Shown one piece after another: positions 1 to 9,355 of a DNA stretch of 64,000 nucleotides. The stretch covers positions 46,383,877 to 46,447,876 of the forward strand of contig NC_090177.1 in NCBI RefSeq assembly GCF_024679245.1, given 5' to 3'. The notes under the pieces are model-generated. The model was given only the letters and a program-made list of their open reading frames with translations. It did not search any database and had not been told where the DNA came from. Both the position numbers and the translations under genes were made by a program. The DNA is from Pseudorasbora parva (taxonomy: Eukaryota > Chordata > Actinopteri > Cypriniformes > Gobionidae). How positions within the stretch are numbered: the first letter of the stretch is position 1; every line of letters begins with the position of its first letter.

Positions 1-366
1 TGTGTGGGACAGAGCCAGAAACTTTAATGCATTTATTCTTTGAATGTAAGGAGCTTGAGGCGTTCCAAAAGATGTAATGGGAGATGAATGAAAAATACTG
101 TTCTTATTTGGGGAATGTATGAATTATAAAGACAAGAAGGTTAATTTGTGGAATTTCATTCTAAGTCATGCAAGGTATGCAATATGGGTGAGGGGGCATA
201 TTATGAAGGAAAGAAGGTGGATGTATTTGAGATGTTTAAGACTGTGGTAAGAAAGAATGTGTACCTAATGTGGAGATACCGGAGTAAAGAGGAGTTTGAA
301 AATGCCTTTTTGGGAGGAGGTGGGCCTGTATGTATAGATGCAAAAGAAGGTATAAGAATATCTTGA
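1..366 (+). pseudogene. A0: 3' fragment of 5S-LINE ORF2 (C-terminal finger and tail)
   Basis: This stretch is homologous to the last ~400 bases of the ORF2 that ends at 4175. Both encode the C-terminal Cys/His finger context TEPETLMHLFFECKELE and then the (Y)ARYAIWVR and VRKNVYLMW segments. The fragment enters from outside the window. It has lost roughly 60 bases after base 66 and is shifted in frame, so only the last 72 codons (148-366) are open. It ends at a TGA at 364-366, only 8 bases before the ATG of the next ORF2. No 3' UTR, poly(A) tail or 5S sequence separates the two copies, so A0 and A1 appear to be joined by a deletion or recombination. It is a dead fragment. Confidence 0.85.
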
Positions 367-374
367 TACTTGTC

Positions 375-3300
375 ATGTGTGGCATCCTGAACATTGCCTG
401 TCTAAACAGCAATGGGTTAAGAGACATGAATAAGTTTGAGAAAGTGAAAAGGTTTTTAAAAGCGGATATACTGTGTTTGCAAGAAACTCATTGGTCTGAT
501 GAAATGATGGAAAACATAAAAAAGAGATGGGAAGGTTACTGTATAGTGAATCATGGGACTGTAAAATCCTGTGGAGTGGCAACCCTGATAAAAGGAGAGA
601 GACTAAAGGGAGTGAAGCAAGTATACAAGGATAGTAAGGGGAGACTGTTGGTGACTGAATTTGTGTTTCAAGGGGAACGCTTCAGGTTGATAAACATCTA
701 TGCGCCCAACATAGAAATTGAAAGAAAGGAAGTTTTCAAAGCAATCAAGCCATTGTGTAAAGGGAACTTTATAGTAGTTGGTGATTTCAATGTATGGTGC
801 ACAAGGTTGGATGTGTCATGTAGTGCGAACTTTAAATCTGATGCATCCAGAAAACTTTTAATTGAATGGATGCTGAACGAGGACATTGTGGATGTATGGA
901 GGGATGAGAATCCCTACAAAAAAGACTTCTCTAGAAGGCAAGTGGTAATGGGTGTTTTAAAACAAAGTCGTATTGATTTATGTATAGCTAAGAGAGAAAT
1001 GTTAAAATATGTAAAAAATGTGAGATATAAATTTGTGGGAGTAAGTGATCATGCGATGATGATGGTAAAGATGGGTGTTAATGAGGAAGAAAGGGGGGGA
1101 GGAATGTGGGCTCTGTATGCCTCTTCTTTTAGCAAGTCAGCATTCAAAGAAAACATCAGAAAATGTATTGCTTATGAAATGGAAAATGCTTTATTTGAAG
1201 AGAATGTATGTGTGTGGTGGGAAGAAATGAAAGAGTTAATTAAAAAAAGAAGCATTAGATATGCAAAACAAAGGGATTTTAGGAGAAGGTGTAAGTTTGA
1301 GGCATTGGAAAATGAGTTGAAGAGGGAAGCAGAAAAAATAGAAAGTAATCATGAGCAAGACAAAGAACGTTTTCTACAGATAAGAGCAGAAATAGAGGAA
1401 TATGAAAGAGAAAAAAGTAAAGGTGCTATAATAAGGAGTAGAGCGCAGTATGCGTTAGAGGGGGAAAGAAGTACAAAGTTTTTCCTAAACTTAGAAAAGA
1501 AAAAGCAAAGGAAAAAGTATATAACAGAGCTGGAAAATGAAAAAGGGGATAAGATCATGGAGTATGTAGAAATAATAGAAGAAGTAGAAATATTTTATAA
1601 GAACCTATTTAAGAAAGAAGGGGTGAAGCAGGAGTATATGGAGGAAGTTTTGAGTTCTGTAAGTGCGAGGTTGAGTGAAAGTGAGAAAAATGTATGTAAA
1701 GGGGATATAGGTATTAGAGAGATAAAAGAAGCTATAAAACAGACTAAGAAGAATAAAAGTCCGGGCACAGACGGCTTAACGCATGAATTTTATAAGACCT
1801 TTGAAGATACTGTAGCACCAATATTATGGAGGGTTTATAGAAATATGGAGGAGAATATGCCGGAATCAATGGGATTGGGGGTAATCACAATATTATATAA
1901 AAATAAAGGGAGTCCACTAAAATTAGAGAATTACAGACCGCTGAGTCTTTTAAATACTGATTACAAAATACTGACAAAGGTAATGGCCAACAGGATAAAG
2001 GAGGTAGTAGGGTCAATCATATCACCAAGTCAAGCATACAGCATAAAGGGTAGGGATATTTCAGACACGATTTGCACTATAAGGGATGTGGTGGAGGGGA
2101 TGGGGAAGGATGGGAAAGGTGGGTTGCTTTTATCTATTGATTTAAATAAGGCGTTTGACAGGGTGGAGCATAGCTTCATAGAGCAGACGATGGAGAGATT
2201 TGGGTTCGGAGAGAGAATGCTGAAATGGATAAAGCTAATATATGCAAACGCAAAAAGTTGCGTAAAGGTCAATGGGGTGTTAACAGAGCCGTTCAAGCTA
2301 GAGAGGTCAGTGAGGCAAGGGTGCCCGTTATCGGCAATATTATACTCAATAACAGCGGAGCCGCTAGCGACACTTATTAAAAGGGATAGAGAAATAAAAG
2401 GTATACAAATACCGAAGGGGGGTTTGAGTATAATACATCAGTATGCGGACGATATAACCTTCACAGTTAGAAATATAGACAGTGTAAACAGAATTAGAAA
2501 ACAGATAGATAAATATGGGGAAGTGTCAGGTGCCAAAATAAATGTGGAAAAATCAGAGATAATGAGCATAGGAGGAATAAGGTTAGAAGGGGCAGATATT
2601 CCTTTTAAAATAACAAAAGATTTTATAAAAATATTAGGGGTAAATATAGGTGAGAATACAAAAGAGGCTAGAGATGCAACATGGGCAGGGGTGATAAATA
2701 AAATTAAGCAAGTGTTACAGTTCTGGAAACAAAGGGAACTGAGATTAAGAGGCAAGGTGGTGGTGGTTAATTCATTAATGTTAACAAAGTGTAATTATAT
2801 AATAGGAGCAATCGATTTACCAGACTGGGCACTAAACGGAATAAAAGAGGTGGTGAATATCTTTGTGTGGGGTGGGAAAGGTGTAAAAATATCTGCAAAA
2901 ACACTAATAGCAGATTACAGTGAGGGAGGATTGAAATTGGTAGATTTGGATGTGAAAAGGAAGGCAATAAGAGTAAAGACAATAATAAAATATTTATATG
3001 GTAAAATAGAGTACGGATGGAAGGGGTATATGGGTAAATATCTAAGCGATGGAGGAGGGTGTGGAGAGGAAGGGCTGTTCATGGTTTTAAAAAAGCGAAT
3101 GTTTGAAAAATTGCCTTTATTTTATCAAGAAGTGTTCTCTGCGTGGGGTGAATTTCTAACAAATGTAAAGTATGAATGTGAAAGTATAAATCAAATTCAC
3201 AATCAGCCAATTGTTCTGAACCCGAGGATAAGGAGGGGAGGGAATATGTTATATAACAAATTATTTATGAGGGCAGGGGTGAGAAAAGTAAAAGATCTGA

Positions 3301-4175
3301 CATATGAATATGTGAAAGGTTTTATGCCAAATAGGGCAGTATATGACTGTGTGGTGGGGTGGGATGAGGAAATTGGGAAAGCAAAAGTGGATGGTGAATG
3401 TGAAAACATTAAAAAAAGCCTGCCTGAAAAATGGGTAGAAAGGATTGAAAGGGAAACTGTAAAAGTGGGAGAGTGGGGAATACCAGAAATGTATATTGTG
3501 GAAAATGAGAGAAAGAAGTTTTTGTGGGAGATAAATGTGAAAACTGTATATAAAATGATGGTCAGAAAAGAGATCAAGACGCCTGCATCAGAGGCAGTAT
3601 GGCCAAGAATCTTTCCTGATTTAAATGTGAAAGCAATATGGAAAAACCTAAATGTGAAATATAATGGACTGGACTGCGAAAATTTAGATTTTAAGTTAAG
3701 ACACAACAGGATTTACACAAAGGTGGTAATCCATCAGATAAATAGAAATGTGAGTAGGGAATGTGATGTATGTGGGACTGAGCCTGAAACGTTAATGCAT
3801 CTTTTTTTTGAGTGTAAGGAACTGGAGGAGTTCCATGGAAAAATGAGAAAATTGATAAAAGATGGAATGGGGAAAGAGGTTGAAGGGAATGAGTGGAAAA
3901 AACTGTTTTTGTTTGGTGAATGTACAAATCATAAGGATAGGAAGGTGAACTTCTGGAATTTAATTTTGAGCAATGCTAGGTATGCAATATGGGTGAGAAG
4001 GAACACAGCATATTATGAGAAAAAGAAAGTAAATGTGGTGGAAATGTTCAAGAGTATTGTAAGAAAGAATGTGTACTTAATGTGGAAATACCTAAGTGAA
4101 GGCGACTTTGAAAGTGCATTTGTAGAAGAAAGTGGATTTATATGTACAAAAGAGGGGTTTAGTTTAAATTTCTGA
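375..4175 (+). CDS. LINE ORF2: APE endonuclease and reverse transcriptase, intact (1266 aa)
   Basis: This is the catalytic protein of target-primed retrotransposition. The start is placed at ATG 375 because MCGILNIACLNSNGLRD is the normal APE start; codons 330-374 are carried over from the preceding fragment. In order: the endonuclease with QETHW, LINIYAPN, VVGDFNVWCTRLD, SRIDLCIA and the catalytic SDH (to about residue 230); a basic/coiled linker; then RT with ENYRPLSLLN, LSIDLNKAFDRVEH, SVRQGCPLSA and the catalytic YADD at 2442-2453. A C-terminal finger (CDVCGTEPETLMHLFFEC, C-x2-C-x8-H-x4-C) follows near 3767-3820. The frame is uninterrupted for 1266 codons, while sister copies are broken, so this copy is comparatively young or preserved. 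Without ORF1 and a 5' end it is unlikely to be autonomous. Confidence 0.93.
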   Translation: MCGILNIACLNSNGLRDMNKFEKVKRFLKADILCLQETHWSDEMMENIKKRWEGYCIVNHGTVKSCGVATLIKGERLKGVKQVYKDSKGRLLVTEFVFQGERFRLINIYAPNIEIERKEVFKAIKPLCKGNFIVVGDFNVWCTRLDVSCSANFKSDASRKLLIEWMLNEDIVDVWRDENPYKKDFSRRQVVMGVLKQSRIDLCIAKREMLKYVKNVRYKFVGVSDHAMMMVKMGVNEEERGGGMWALYASSFSKSAFKENIRKCIAYEMENALFEENVCVWWEEMKELIKKRSIRYAKQRDFRRRCKFEALENELKREAEKIESNHEQDKERFLQIRAEIEEYEREKSKGAIIRSRAQYALEGERSTKFFLNLEKKKQRKKYITELENEKGDKIMEYVEIIEEVEIFYKNLFKKEGVKQEYMEEVLSSVSARLSESEKNVCKGDIGIREIKEAIKQTKKNKSPGTDGLTHEFYKTFEDTVAPILWRVYRNMEENMPESMGLGVITILYKNKGSPLKLENYRPLSLLNTDYKILTKVMANRIKEVVGSIISPSQAYSIKGRDISDTICTIRDVVEGMGKDGKGGLLLSIDLNKAFDRVEHSFIEQTMERFGFGERMLKWIKLIYANAKSCVKVNGVLTEPFKLERSVRQGCPLSAILYSITAEPLATLIKRDREIKGIQIPKGGLSIIHQYADDITFTVRNIDSVNRIRKQIDKYGEVSGAKINVEKSEIMSIGGIRLEGADIPFKITKDFIKILGVNIGENTKEARDATWAGVINKIKQVLQFWKQRELRLRGKVVVVNSLMLTKCNYIIGAIDLPDWALNGIKEVVNIFVWGGKGVKISAKTLIADYSEGGLKLVDLDVKRKAIRVKTIIKYLYGKIEYGWKGYMGKYLSDGGGCGEEGLFMVLKKRMFEKLPLFYQEVFSAWGEFLTNVKYECESINQIHNQPIVLNPRIRRGGNMLYNKLFMRAGVRKVKDLTYEYVKGFMPNRAVYDCVVGWDEEIGKAKVDGECENIKKSLPEKWVERIERETVKVGEWGIPEMYIVENERKKFLWEINVKTVYKMMVRKEIKTPASEAVWPRIFPDLNVKAIWKNLNVKYNGLDCENLDFKLRHNRIYTKVVIHQINRNVSRECDVCGTEPETLMHLFFECKELEEFHGKMRKLIKDGMGKEVEGNEWKKLFLFGECTNHKDRKVNFWNLILSNARYAIWVRRNTAYYEKKKVNVVEMFKSIVRKNVYLMWKYLSEGDFESAFVEESGFICTKEGFSLNF

Positions 4176-4380
4176 AAAGTCAAGTTTGGTTCATTTTTAT
4201 TTTATTTTTTTGTGCTTGTTTTCATTTGAGTGATGTAAGGTGGTTAAATTTAAAGAACATGCTGTATATGCTAAATTGATTTAAAATGTTATGGTTTTGA
4301 GTGAGGTACAGAATGTAATATGGGTTATGTAAATATTATTTTTGTACTTTTTGATAATAAAAAAAATAAAAATAAAAAAA
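4176..4380 (+). other. A1 3' UTR and A-rich tail
   Basis: AT-rich non-coding sequence from the ORF2 stop to the 5S junction. It contains T-rich runs near 4196-4212 and ends in an A-rich tract with interspersed T (from about 4358). It acts as the 3' end recognised for reverse transcription in this family (inference). No other gene is seen. Confidence 0.75.
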
Positions 4381-4479
4381 AGCATGCCCTATCTCGTCTG
4401 ATCTCGGAAGCTAAGCAGGGTCGGGCCTGGTTAGTACTTGGATGGGAGACCGCCTGGGAATACCAGGTGCTGTAAGCTT
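4381..4479 (+). rRNA. 5S rRNA gene, 3' part (nt ~22 to end), split by LINE A1
   Basis: The sequence follows the vertebrate 5S consensus from AGCACGCC to the 3' end (GGTGCTGTAAGC), followed by a T run (4478-4483) that would terminate Pol III. Two substitutions lie near the junction (GCATGCCCTATC in place of GCACGCCCGATC). The internal control region is complete: the A-box region AGCTAAGCAGGGTCGGG, the intermediate element, and the C box TGGATGGGAGACCGCC. The first ~21 nt are missing because the LINE tail is joined here, so no normal 5S rRNA can be made. Confidence 0.93.
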
Positions 4480-4574
4480 TTTTGTTTCATGGGCGAAGAA
4501 AGATTTTTTTTAAAAAATAAAATAAATAAGAGTGTTTGAATTCCTTAAATGGCCCAATTTTGGCAGCAGCTTTC
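4480..4574. other. 5S rDNA non-transcribed spacer
   Basis: About 95 bp, starting with the Pol III T-run terminator, then TTTCATGGGCGAAGAAAGA, an A/T tract and GCAGCAGCTTTC directly before the next 5S. Nearly the same spacer recurs at 21260-21355, 34905-35002 and 61401-61498. That recurrence shows this is a genuine short-spacer tandem 5S array and not isolated 5S pseudogenes. Confidence 0.88.
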
Positions 4575-4602
4575 GCTTACGGCCATACCACCCTGAGCAC
4601 GC
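4575..4602 (+). rRNA. 5S rRNA gene, 5' part (nt 1-28), split by LINE A2
   Basis: Matches the first 28 nt of vertebrate 5S (GCTTACGGCCATACCACC then CTGAGCACGC) and stops where LINE A2 begins. The AGCACGC at its end also begins the 5S 3' fragments next to LINE tails, so about 6-8 bp (AGCACGC[C]) behaves as the target-site duplication. Confidence 0.92.
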
Positions 4603-4805
4603 AGAGTGGTACAGTCCAGAGTGTGAGGTGACAAAGAAGTAGCTAGAGAGTGTTTGTTTAAAGCTCTTGTTTACACTTATTTTGGTTTTTAGTTAAATTT
4701 GTTAAATTTGAAATACATTTGTTGGAAAAGACTTTGCTGAGTTTTGAGAGCCTCCCCCAACAGCTTAGGCTGGTTGGGGGATTTTGGATTTAATTTGTTT
4801 GCTCC

Positions 4806-6009
4806 ATGCTACAGGTCATGGCTACACACAAAGAAGCTGAGCAAGAGATAATGGAAAAAAGTATCAATGAAAAGGAAGAAGTGGAGAGGAGAAAAGGGGG
4901 AGACAAACAAACAGTGTTCCAACAACAACAAGAGGCAAGCAAAATTGCAAGAGATGCACGAAAAGAGAGAGGAGAAAACAGCAGAGAATGCAAGGAGGAT
5001 TAAAGGACAAATACAGCAAGGAGCCGACAGTGGAGGTGGAGGGAACACAGAAGATTTCCATGATGGAGTTACTGAGGGGAGTAAAGAAGGAGTGCGGAGA
5101 GGTGATCGGCTGCAGGGTGAGAGGTGAAAGTATATATGAACTCACAATGAAGGACGAAGAGGCAAAAAGCAAACTAATGGATGGGGTGAGAATACAAGGA
5201 GCGATGGTGCATGCCAGAGACATTATAAATAATGATATGGTGGTGTCTTTTATCAACTTGCCAGTATATTTGGAAGATGAGAAGATATTATCCAAACTTG
5301 CAGAGTGGGGGGTAAGACCACTCTCACCCATAAAGCGTCGGGTATGGCCTGGAACGGACACTGTTGATGGAACGCGATTCTTAAAGGTTCGCTTTACGGA
5401 GCAGGTATGTTCGCTTCCATACTCCACTAAGTTTGAAACTCTAAGAGGCACAGAATATTTTCGTGTCATTCATGACAGACAAGTGCGTGTGTGCAGACTG
5501 TGTATAAAGCCAGGGCACATATTCAGAGAGTGTCCTGAATTCAAGTGTTTTAAGTGTGGCAGAGGAGGACACTATGCAAGATGGATGGACAAGAGGATGG
5601 GGAAAGGAGAAACAGGAGTCTGACCGAGGAGCAAGAGAACGAAACAACTGACGATGGGAATGGGCAAAGGAGAGATGAAGCTCTGGGTAGTGAAAGACAA
5701 AACAAAATGGAATTGCAAGACAGAGCAGAAAGTACCAGAGAAGAGGATGATGGTGAGGAGGAGATGGAGCAGTCAAGAGAGGACAAAGAAGAGGAGGAGA
5801 AAGGAGAAAATAGTGAGGAGGAAAGAGGTGAAGAAGAGGAAGGAGAAGAGGCTTCACTGGAATTTAGAGGAAGTAGCGACATAAATGCTAAAAATGAAGA
5901 AAAGAAAGAGAGACTGAAAGACAAGATCAAAAGACTGAGTGCAAAAAGAAAGTCTGAGATGGGAAGAGAACGGACTGGGCAGATAAAAGAACCAAGGTCG
6001 GGTACGTGA
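4806..6009 (+). pseudogene. A2 ORF1: zinc-knuckle nucleic-acid-binding protein, frameshifted
   Basis: The reading starts at ATG 4806 with a charged, Gln-rich N-terminus, then shifts frame near 4985-5003 into the conserved core. The core (about 5010-5480) contains VVSFINLPVYLEDEKI, WGVRPLSPIKRRVWPGTD, DGTRFLKVRF and YFRVIHDRQVRVC, shared with the other ORF1s in this window. The first CCHC knuckle, CRLCIKPGHIFREC, is intact. The second starts CFKCGRGGHYAR but loses its last Cys at a further frameshift near 5575. The rest (to 6009) is a strongly acidic Glu-rich tail followed by a basic end. The role inferred from the family is RNA chaperone/RNP formation. This copy is inactive. Confidence 0.85.
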
Positions 6010-6056
6010 TATTTGTTTTTATGCCTCATTTTATTCAATTTTTTTGGGTTGCTCTC

Positions 6057-7264
6057 ATGGCCACTGTAACATCCATAAACATAAATGGGTTAAGGGATAG
6101 ACATAAGATGAAAGAGTTACTGTTTACATATAGGAGTGATATAATTTGTATACAGGAAACAAATTGGGAAGAAGATAAGGTGAAGGAGATGAGAGAAGAG
6201 TGGAGGGGGGACATATACTACAATAATGGAAGTAAGAATGCAAGAGGTGTGGCAATTTTAATAAAAAAAGACAGTGTAGAAAATATAAGAGAACTGTATA
6301 AAGATAAGACTGGAAGAATTTTGGTAGTCGAATTTACATATAGATAATTAATAAATATTAATAAATTTATATGTTCCAAATGTGGAATTGGATAGAAGGG
6401 AAATTATAGAAGAGTTGGAAGGGTTAGTGGTGGGAAAATGTATTATAGTGGGAGATTTCAATATAAAATGCAGCAGATTAGATGTTGGTAAAGGGGTAAA
6501 GTTTAAATGGGAGAAATCAAGGGGAATGTTGATGGAGATTGTGAGGGGTAAGGGATTGATAGATGTGTGGAGATATGAAAATCCAGAAAAAAAGGAGTTC
6601 ACTTGGAGACAGCTAAGGGATGGGGTGTTGAAACAGAGTAGAATAGATTTAGTGTTAGTACAAGAGGGAATAATTAGCTATATTGACGGGATAAGGCATC
6701 AAGAAAATAGTTTAAGTGATCATGATGGTGTTAGGTTCAGAATCAAGATAGGAAATGAGGAGGTAGGAGGAGGGATGTGGATATCGAATGCAGGATATAT
6801 TGAAGAGGCAGAATATGAGATCCAGATGAAAGAGCTATTAAACAGAGAGAATGAGAAGATAGATGAGTATAAAGTGAATGGTAGATTAGATGATAGGATA
6901 GGGGAGAGATGGGAGATAATGAAGGACCAAATCAAATCAAATCAATCAGCATTAAATATAGTAAGAAAAGAAGAGAAAAGATGATGAAAGAAGAAAAGGT
7001 GTTGAGAGAGAGAGACTGAGGGAAGAGTTGGATAAGGCAGAAGATGAAGAAGGATACAGTATGGAAAAATATATAGAGGTTAAGATGGCATTATAGAAAT
7101 ATGAGAGAGAGAAATGCAGAGGAGCAATTTTAAGAAGCAAAGCAAAATATGCATTAGAAGGTGAGAAATGTACAGGGTTCTTTTTAGGACTAGAGAAAAG
7201 GAGACAAAGTAAAACGTATATAAGTGAAATAAATACAAAAGAGGGTAAGGCAACAAAAGACAAT
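6057..7264 (+). pseudogene. A2 ORF2, piece 1: APE endonuclease and linker
   Basis: Starts at ATG 6057 (MATVTSININGLRD), 48 bases after the ORF1 stop. Endonuclease motifs seen are IQETNW, GVAILIKK, IVGDFNIKCSRLD, SRIDLVLV and the catalytic SDHDG near 6715-6727. An in-frame stop with a frameshift at about 6345-6381 and another near 6980 break it. The lysine/glutamate-rich linker (RSKAKYALEGEKCTGFF, about 7130-7180) leads to the point at 7264 where the MITE interrupts it. Translation would resume at 8651. Confidence 0.85.
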
Positions 7265-8650
7265 AGCCCCGTTTCCACCAAAATTACCCGGAACAATTTG
7301 TACCAGGAACTTTTTTACAGGAACTTTTCTCCCCCCCAGACCTGCAGCTGTCTGCGTTTCGACCGCGATAAAGTTCCGAGAAGATTAGGCAAATTAGTCC
7401 GGTGATGTAGGACTGCACGCGACTGTTCCTCCAAGCCAGTGACGGACCAGGCTGTCACTTTTTATTCGATATTCGAATATGCATTCGAAGATGACGTGAA
7501 ATATCCGTAATCGAACTATAAATAAACTATCCGGTTTTTAAAGTGCCATGTAGCGCAATTTTTTTTTTACTGTCGGTGCGTTTACATGGAGCACTGTAAT
7601 CAGTTTAAAAGTCCAATCTGAAGGAAAATGCTCCATATAAACACCTCAATCGTAATAAAAATGCCCAAACTGAATGAAATTGTAATCGTTTTGAGATGGG
7701 TGGATAAACCTTTTCATGAATCGATCAAACTAAACATTTCACCATGTAAATGACCTGACCGGATTACTTTTGAGTGTGCGTCCTTATGTGACAACAGCGC
7801 GCGCCTTCACCACTGAAGAGCACACGTCGTGCTCATGCACCAAGCATGACAAGAGAGGAAAATACATTTTTCTGAGGGATAATCTTTTTATTTCATAAGA
7901 AGTTATGAAGATAATGTTGGCATAATGACACTGTCCCTAAGCCTATGTAAGCAAACAATCAACTTCTTCAACTGCGCCTGACATTAGAATTATTTTTTTC
8001 TGAGATGATTATTACACTTTACAACAAATGAATAGCTTTTATAAGTCCTGGTGGCCGTTGAGAGTTGCTATGGCATCCGTAAACACATTCCAGGCGCTGG
8101 AGATGACGGCGTTGTAGATAATTTAATATATTCGAATGCCTTGCTTGATATTTGATATCCGTTCGAATTAGATTTTTTTTCAAAAATGACAGCCCTAACG
8201 GAGAGTAATCATTTTTGTGTGTACCGATTGAAAGATTTAGTGGATTTAGTTATTATAAGCTATTTATTTGTTTAAATAATCATCTCAGAAAAAATAATAA
8301 TTCTTCTGTCAGGCGCAGTTAAAGTAAAAAACTGCCTGGGGCAATATACGCTGTGTCATTACTCCAACATTATCTTCATTATCTTATAACTTACGAAATA
8401 AAAAGCTTTTAAAAATGCCGAGTTGAACCTAAATGCTGCGAGCTCAACCAATCAGCATGTTCAGCGCCCAAGTCCCGCCCTCGAAAGTTCCTGAACTTTG
8501 AAAAAGTACTACCCTGCGAGCAGGGCCGTTTGGAGGGGGAAATATTTACCCGGAACTTCATTTATACCCTGGTTCCTGCGGTCTAAACACACGAAGTACC
8601 ACCCAAAGTTCCTAGTTCCTGGGTAAAGTTCCTGTGGTGGAAACGGGGCT
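7265..8650. mobile_element. Non-autonomous foldback DNA element (MITE), possibly with an inner hAT-like MITE
   Basis: The ends are perfect 15-bp inverted repeats, AGCCCCGTTTCCACC at 7265-7279 and its complement at 8636-8650. Arms of about 140 bp at 7880-8025 and 8270-8410 are also inverted relative to each other. An inner pair (GGCTGTCA..TTTTATTCGA near 7450 and TGACAGCC near 8195) suggests a second MITE inside it. There is no coding capacity. The ORF2 frame would be restored by GACAAT|TATGTAGAG. A 3-bp TWA-type duplication (ATA/TTA) is possible, which would fit PIF/Harbinger, but I cannot settle the superfamily. Confidence 0.7.
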
Positions 8651-8885
8651 TATGTAGAGATCTTGGAGAGGGTGCAGGGATTCTATGAAGAGTTATATAA
8701 GAGGGGAGGAGTGGATGAGGAAAGTATAGGCGACGTATTAGAAAGCATAAATAATGTTCTGAGTAAGGAAGATGGAGAGTGGTGTGATAGGGAGATAGAT
8801 GAGACAGAAGTGATAGAGGCAATAGGAGGATTAAAAAGTGGGAAAAGTCCAGGGAGTAATGGGATAGGCATAGAATGGTATAAGG
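8651..8885 (+). pseudogene. A2 ORF2, piece 2: N-terminal RT region
   Basis: Reads VEILERVQGFYEELYKRG, then LKSGKSPGSNGIGIEWYK, equivalent to the KSPGTDGLTHEFYK region of the intact A1 ORF2. The Tc1 insertion at a TA dinucleotide (8886-8887) interrupts it; the frame continues at 13249 (YKEEVAPILVEVF). Confidence 0.85.
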
Positions 8886-9355
8886 TACAGTATTGTTCAA
8901 AATAATAGCAGTACAATGTGACTAACCAGAATAATCAAGGTTTTTCGTATTTTTTTTATTGCTACGTGGCAAACAAGTTACCAGTAGGTTCAGTAGATTC
9001 TCAGAAAACAAACAAGACCCAGCATTCATGATATGCACGCTCTTAAGGCTGTGCAATTGGGCAATTAGTTGAAAGGGGTGTGTTAAAAAAAATAGCAGTG
9101 TGGCATTCTTTTTTCTTTTCTTTTTTTTTTTATTAGTTTATTTGAGTAGGGACAAGTATGTCACATAAACACATGTTACATACTACAACATTTTAGCCGA
9201 AGCTAATTCTCAATGTCCGTCCCTAGTGAGCCTTTACAAAATTAAACAATACACAGTAAAATTAAACAAAATAATACAATATAAAACAATATCAACAAAG
9301 CTGACAATCAGTGGTCACATATTTGACTTCTGATTAAAGTGTCCTTGAGTTTGCG

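Larger units (their letters stand above)
367..4380 (+). mobile_element. A1: Tx1/L1-clade 5S-rDNA-specific LINE, lacking ORF1
   Basis: The copy has an intact ORF2, a ~205-bp AT-rich 3' UTR and an A-rich tail ((A)nTAAAAATAAA type) that runs directly into 5S rRNA nt ~22 at 4381. ORF1 and the 5' UTR are missing; the sequence begins within 8 bases of the A0 stop codon. The family logic (L1-like APE endonuclease and RT, C-terminal Cys/His finger, zinc-knuckle ORF1 in sister copies, insertion in 5S) fits the fish 5S-specific Mutsu group of the Tx1 clade. That family name is from prior knowledge, not from a search. Confidence 0.85.

Noticed and set aside
3203..3706. Minus-strand 167-aa frame opposite A1 ORF2
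   Set aside because: Shadow of the conserved ORF2; no recognisable motif and AT-biased composition.
4381..4479. Functional 5S rRNA gene
   Set aside because: The first ~21 nt are separated by a LINE. All four 5S units in the window are split or truncated, so none can give normal 5S rRNA.
5441..6038. Long Ser/Leu-rich minus-strand frames
   Set aside because: They are the complement of the Glu/Lys-rich ORF1 tail (GAG/GAA repeats), not genes; the same holds at 59292-59649 and 62306-62956.
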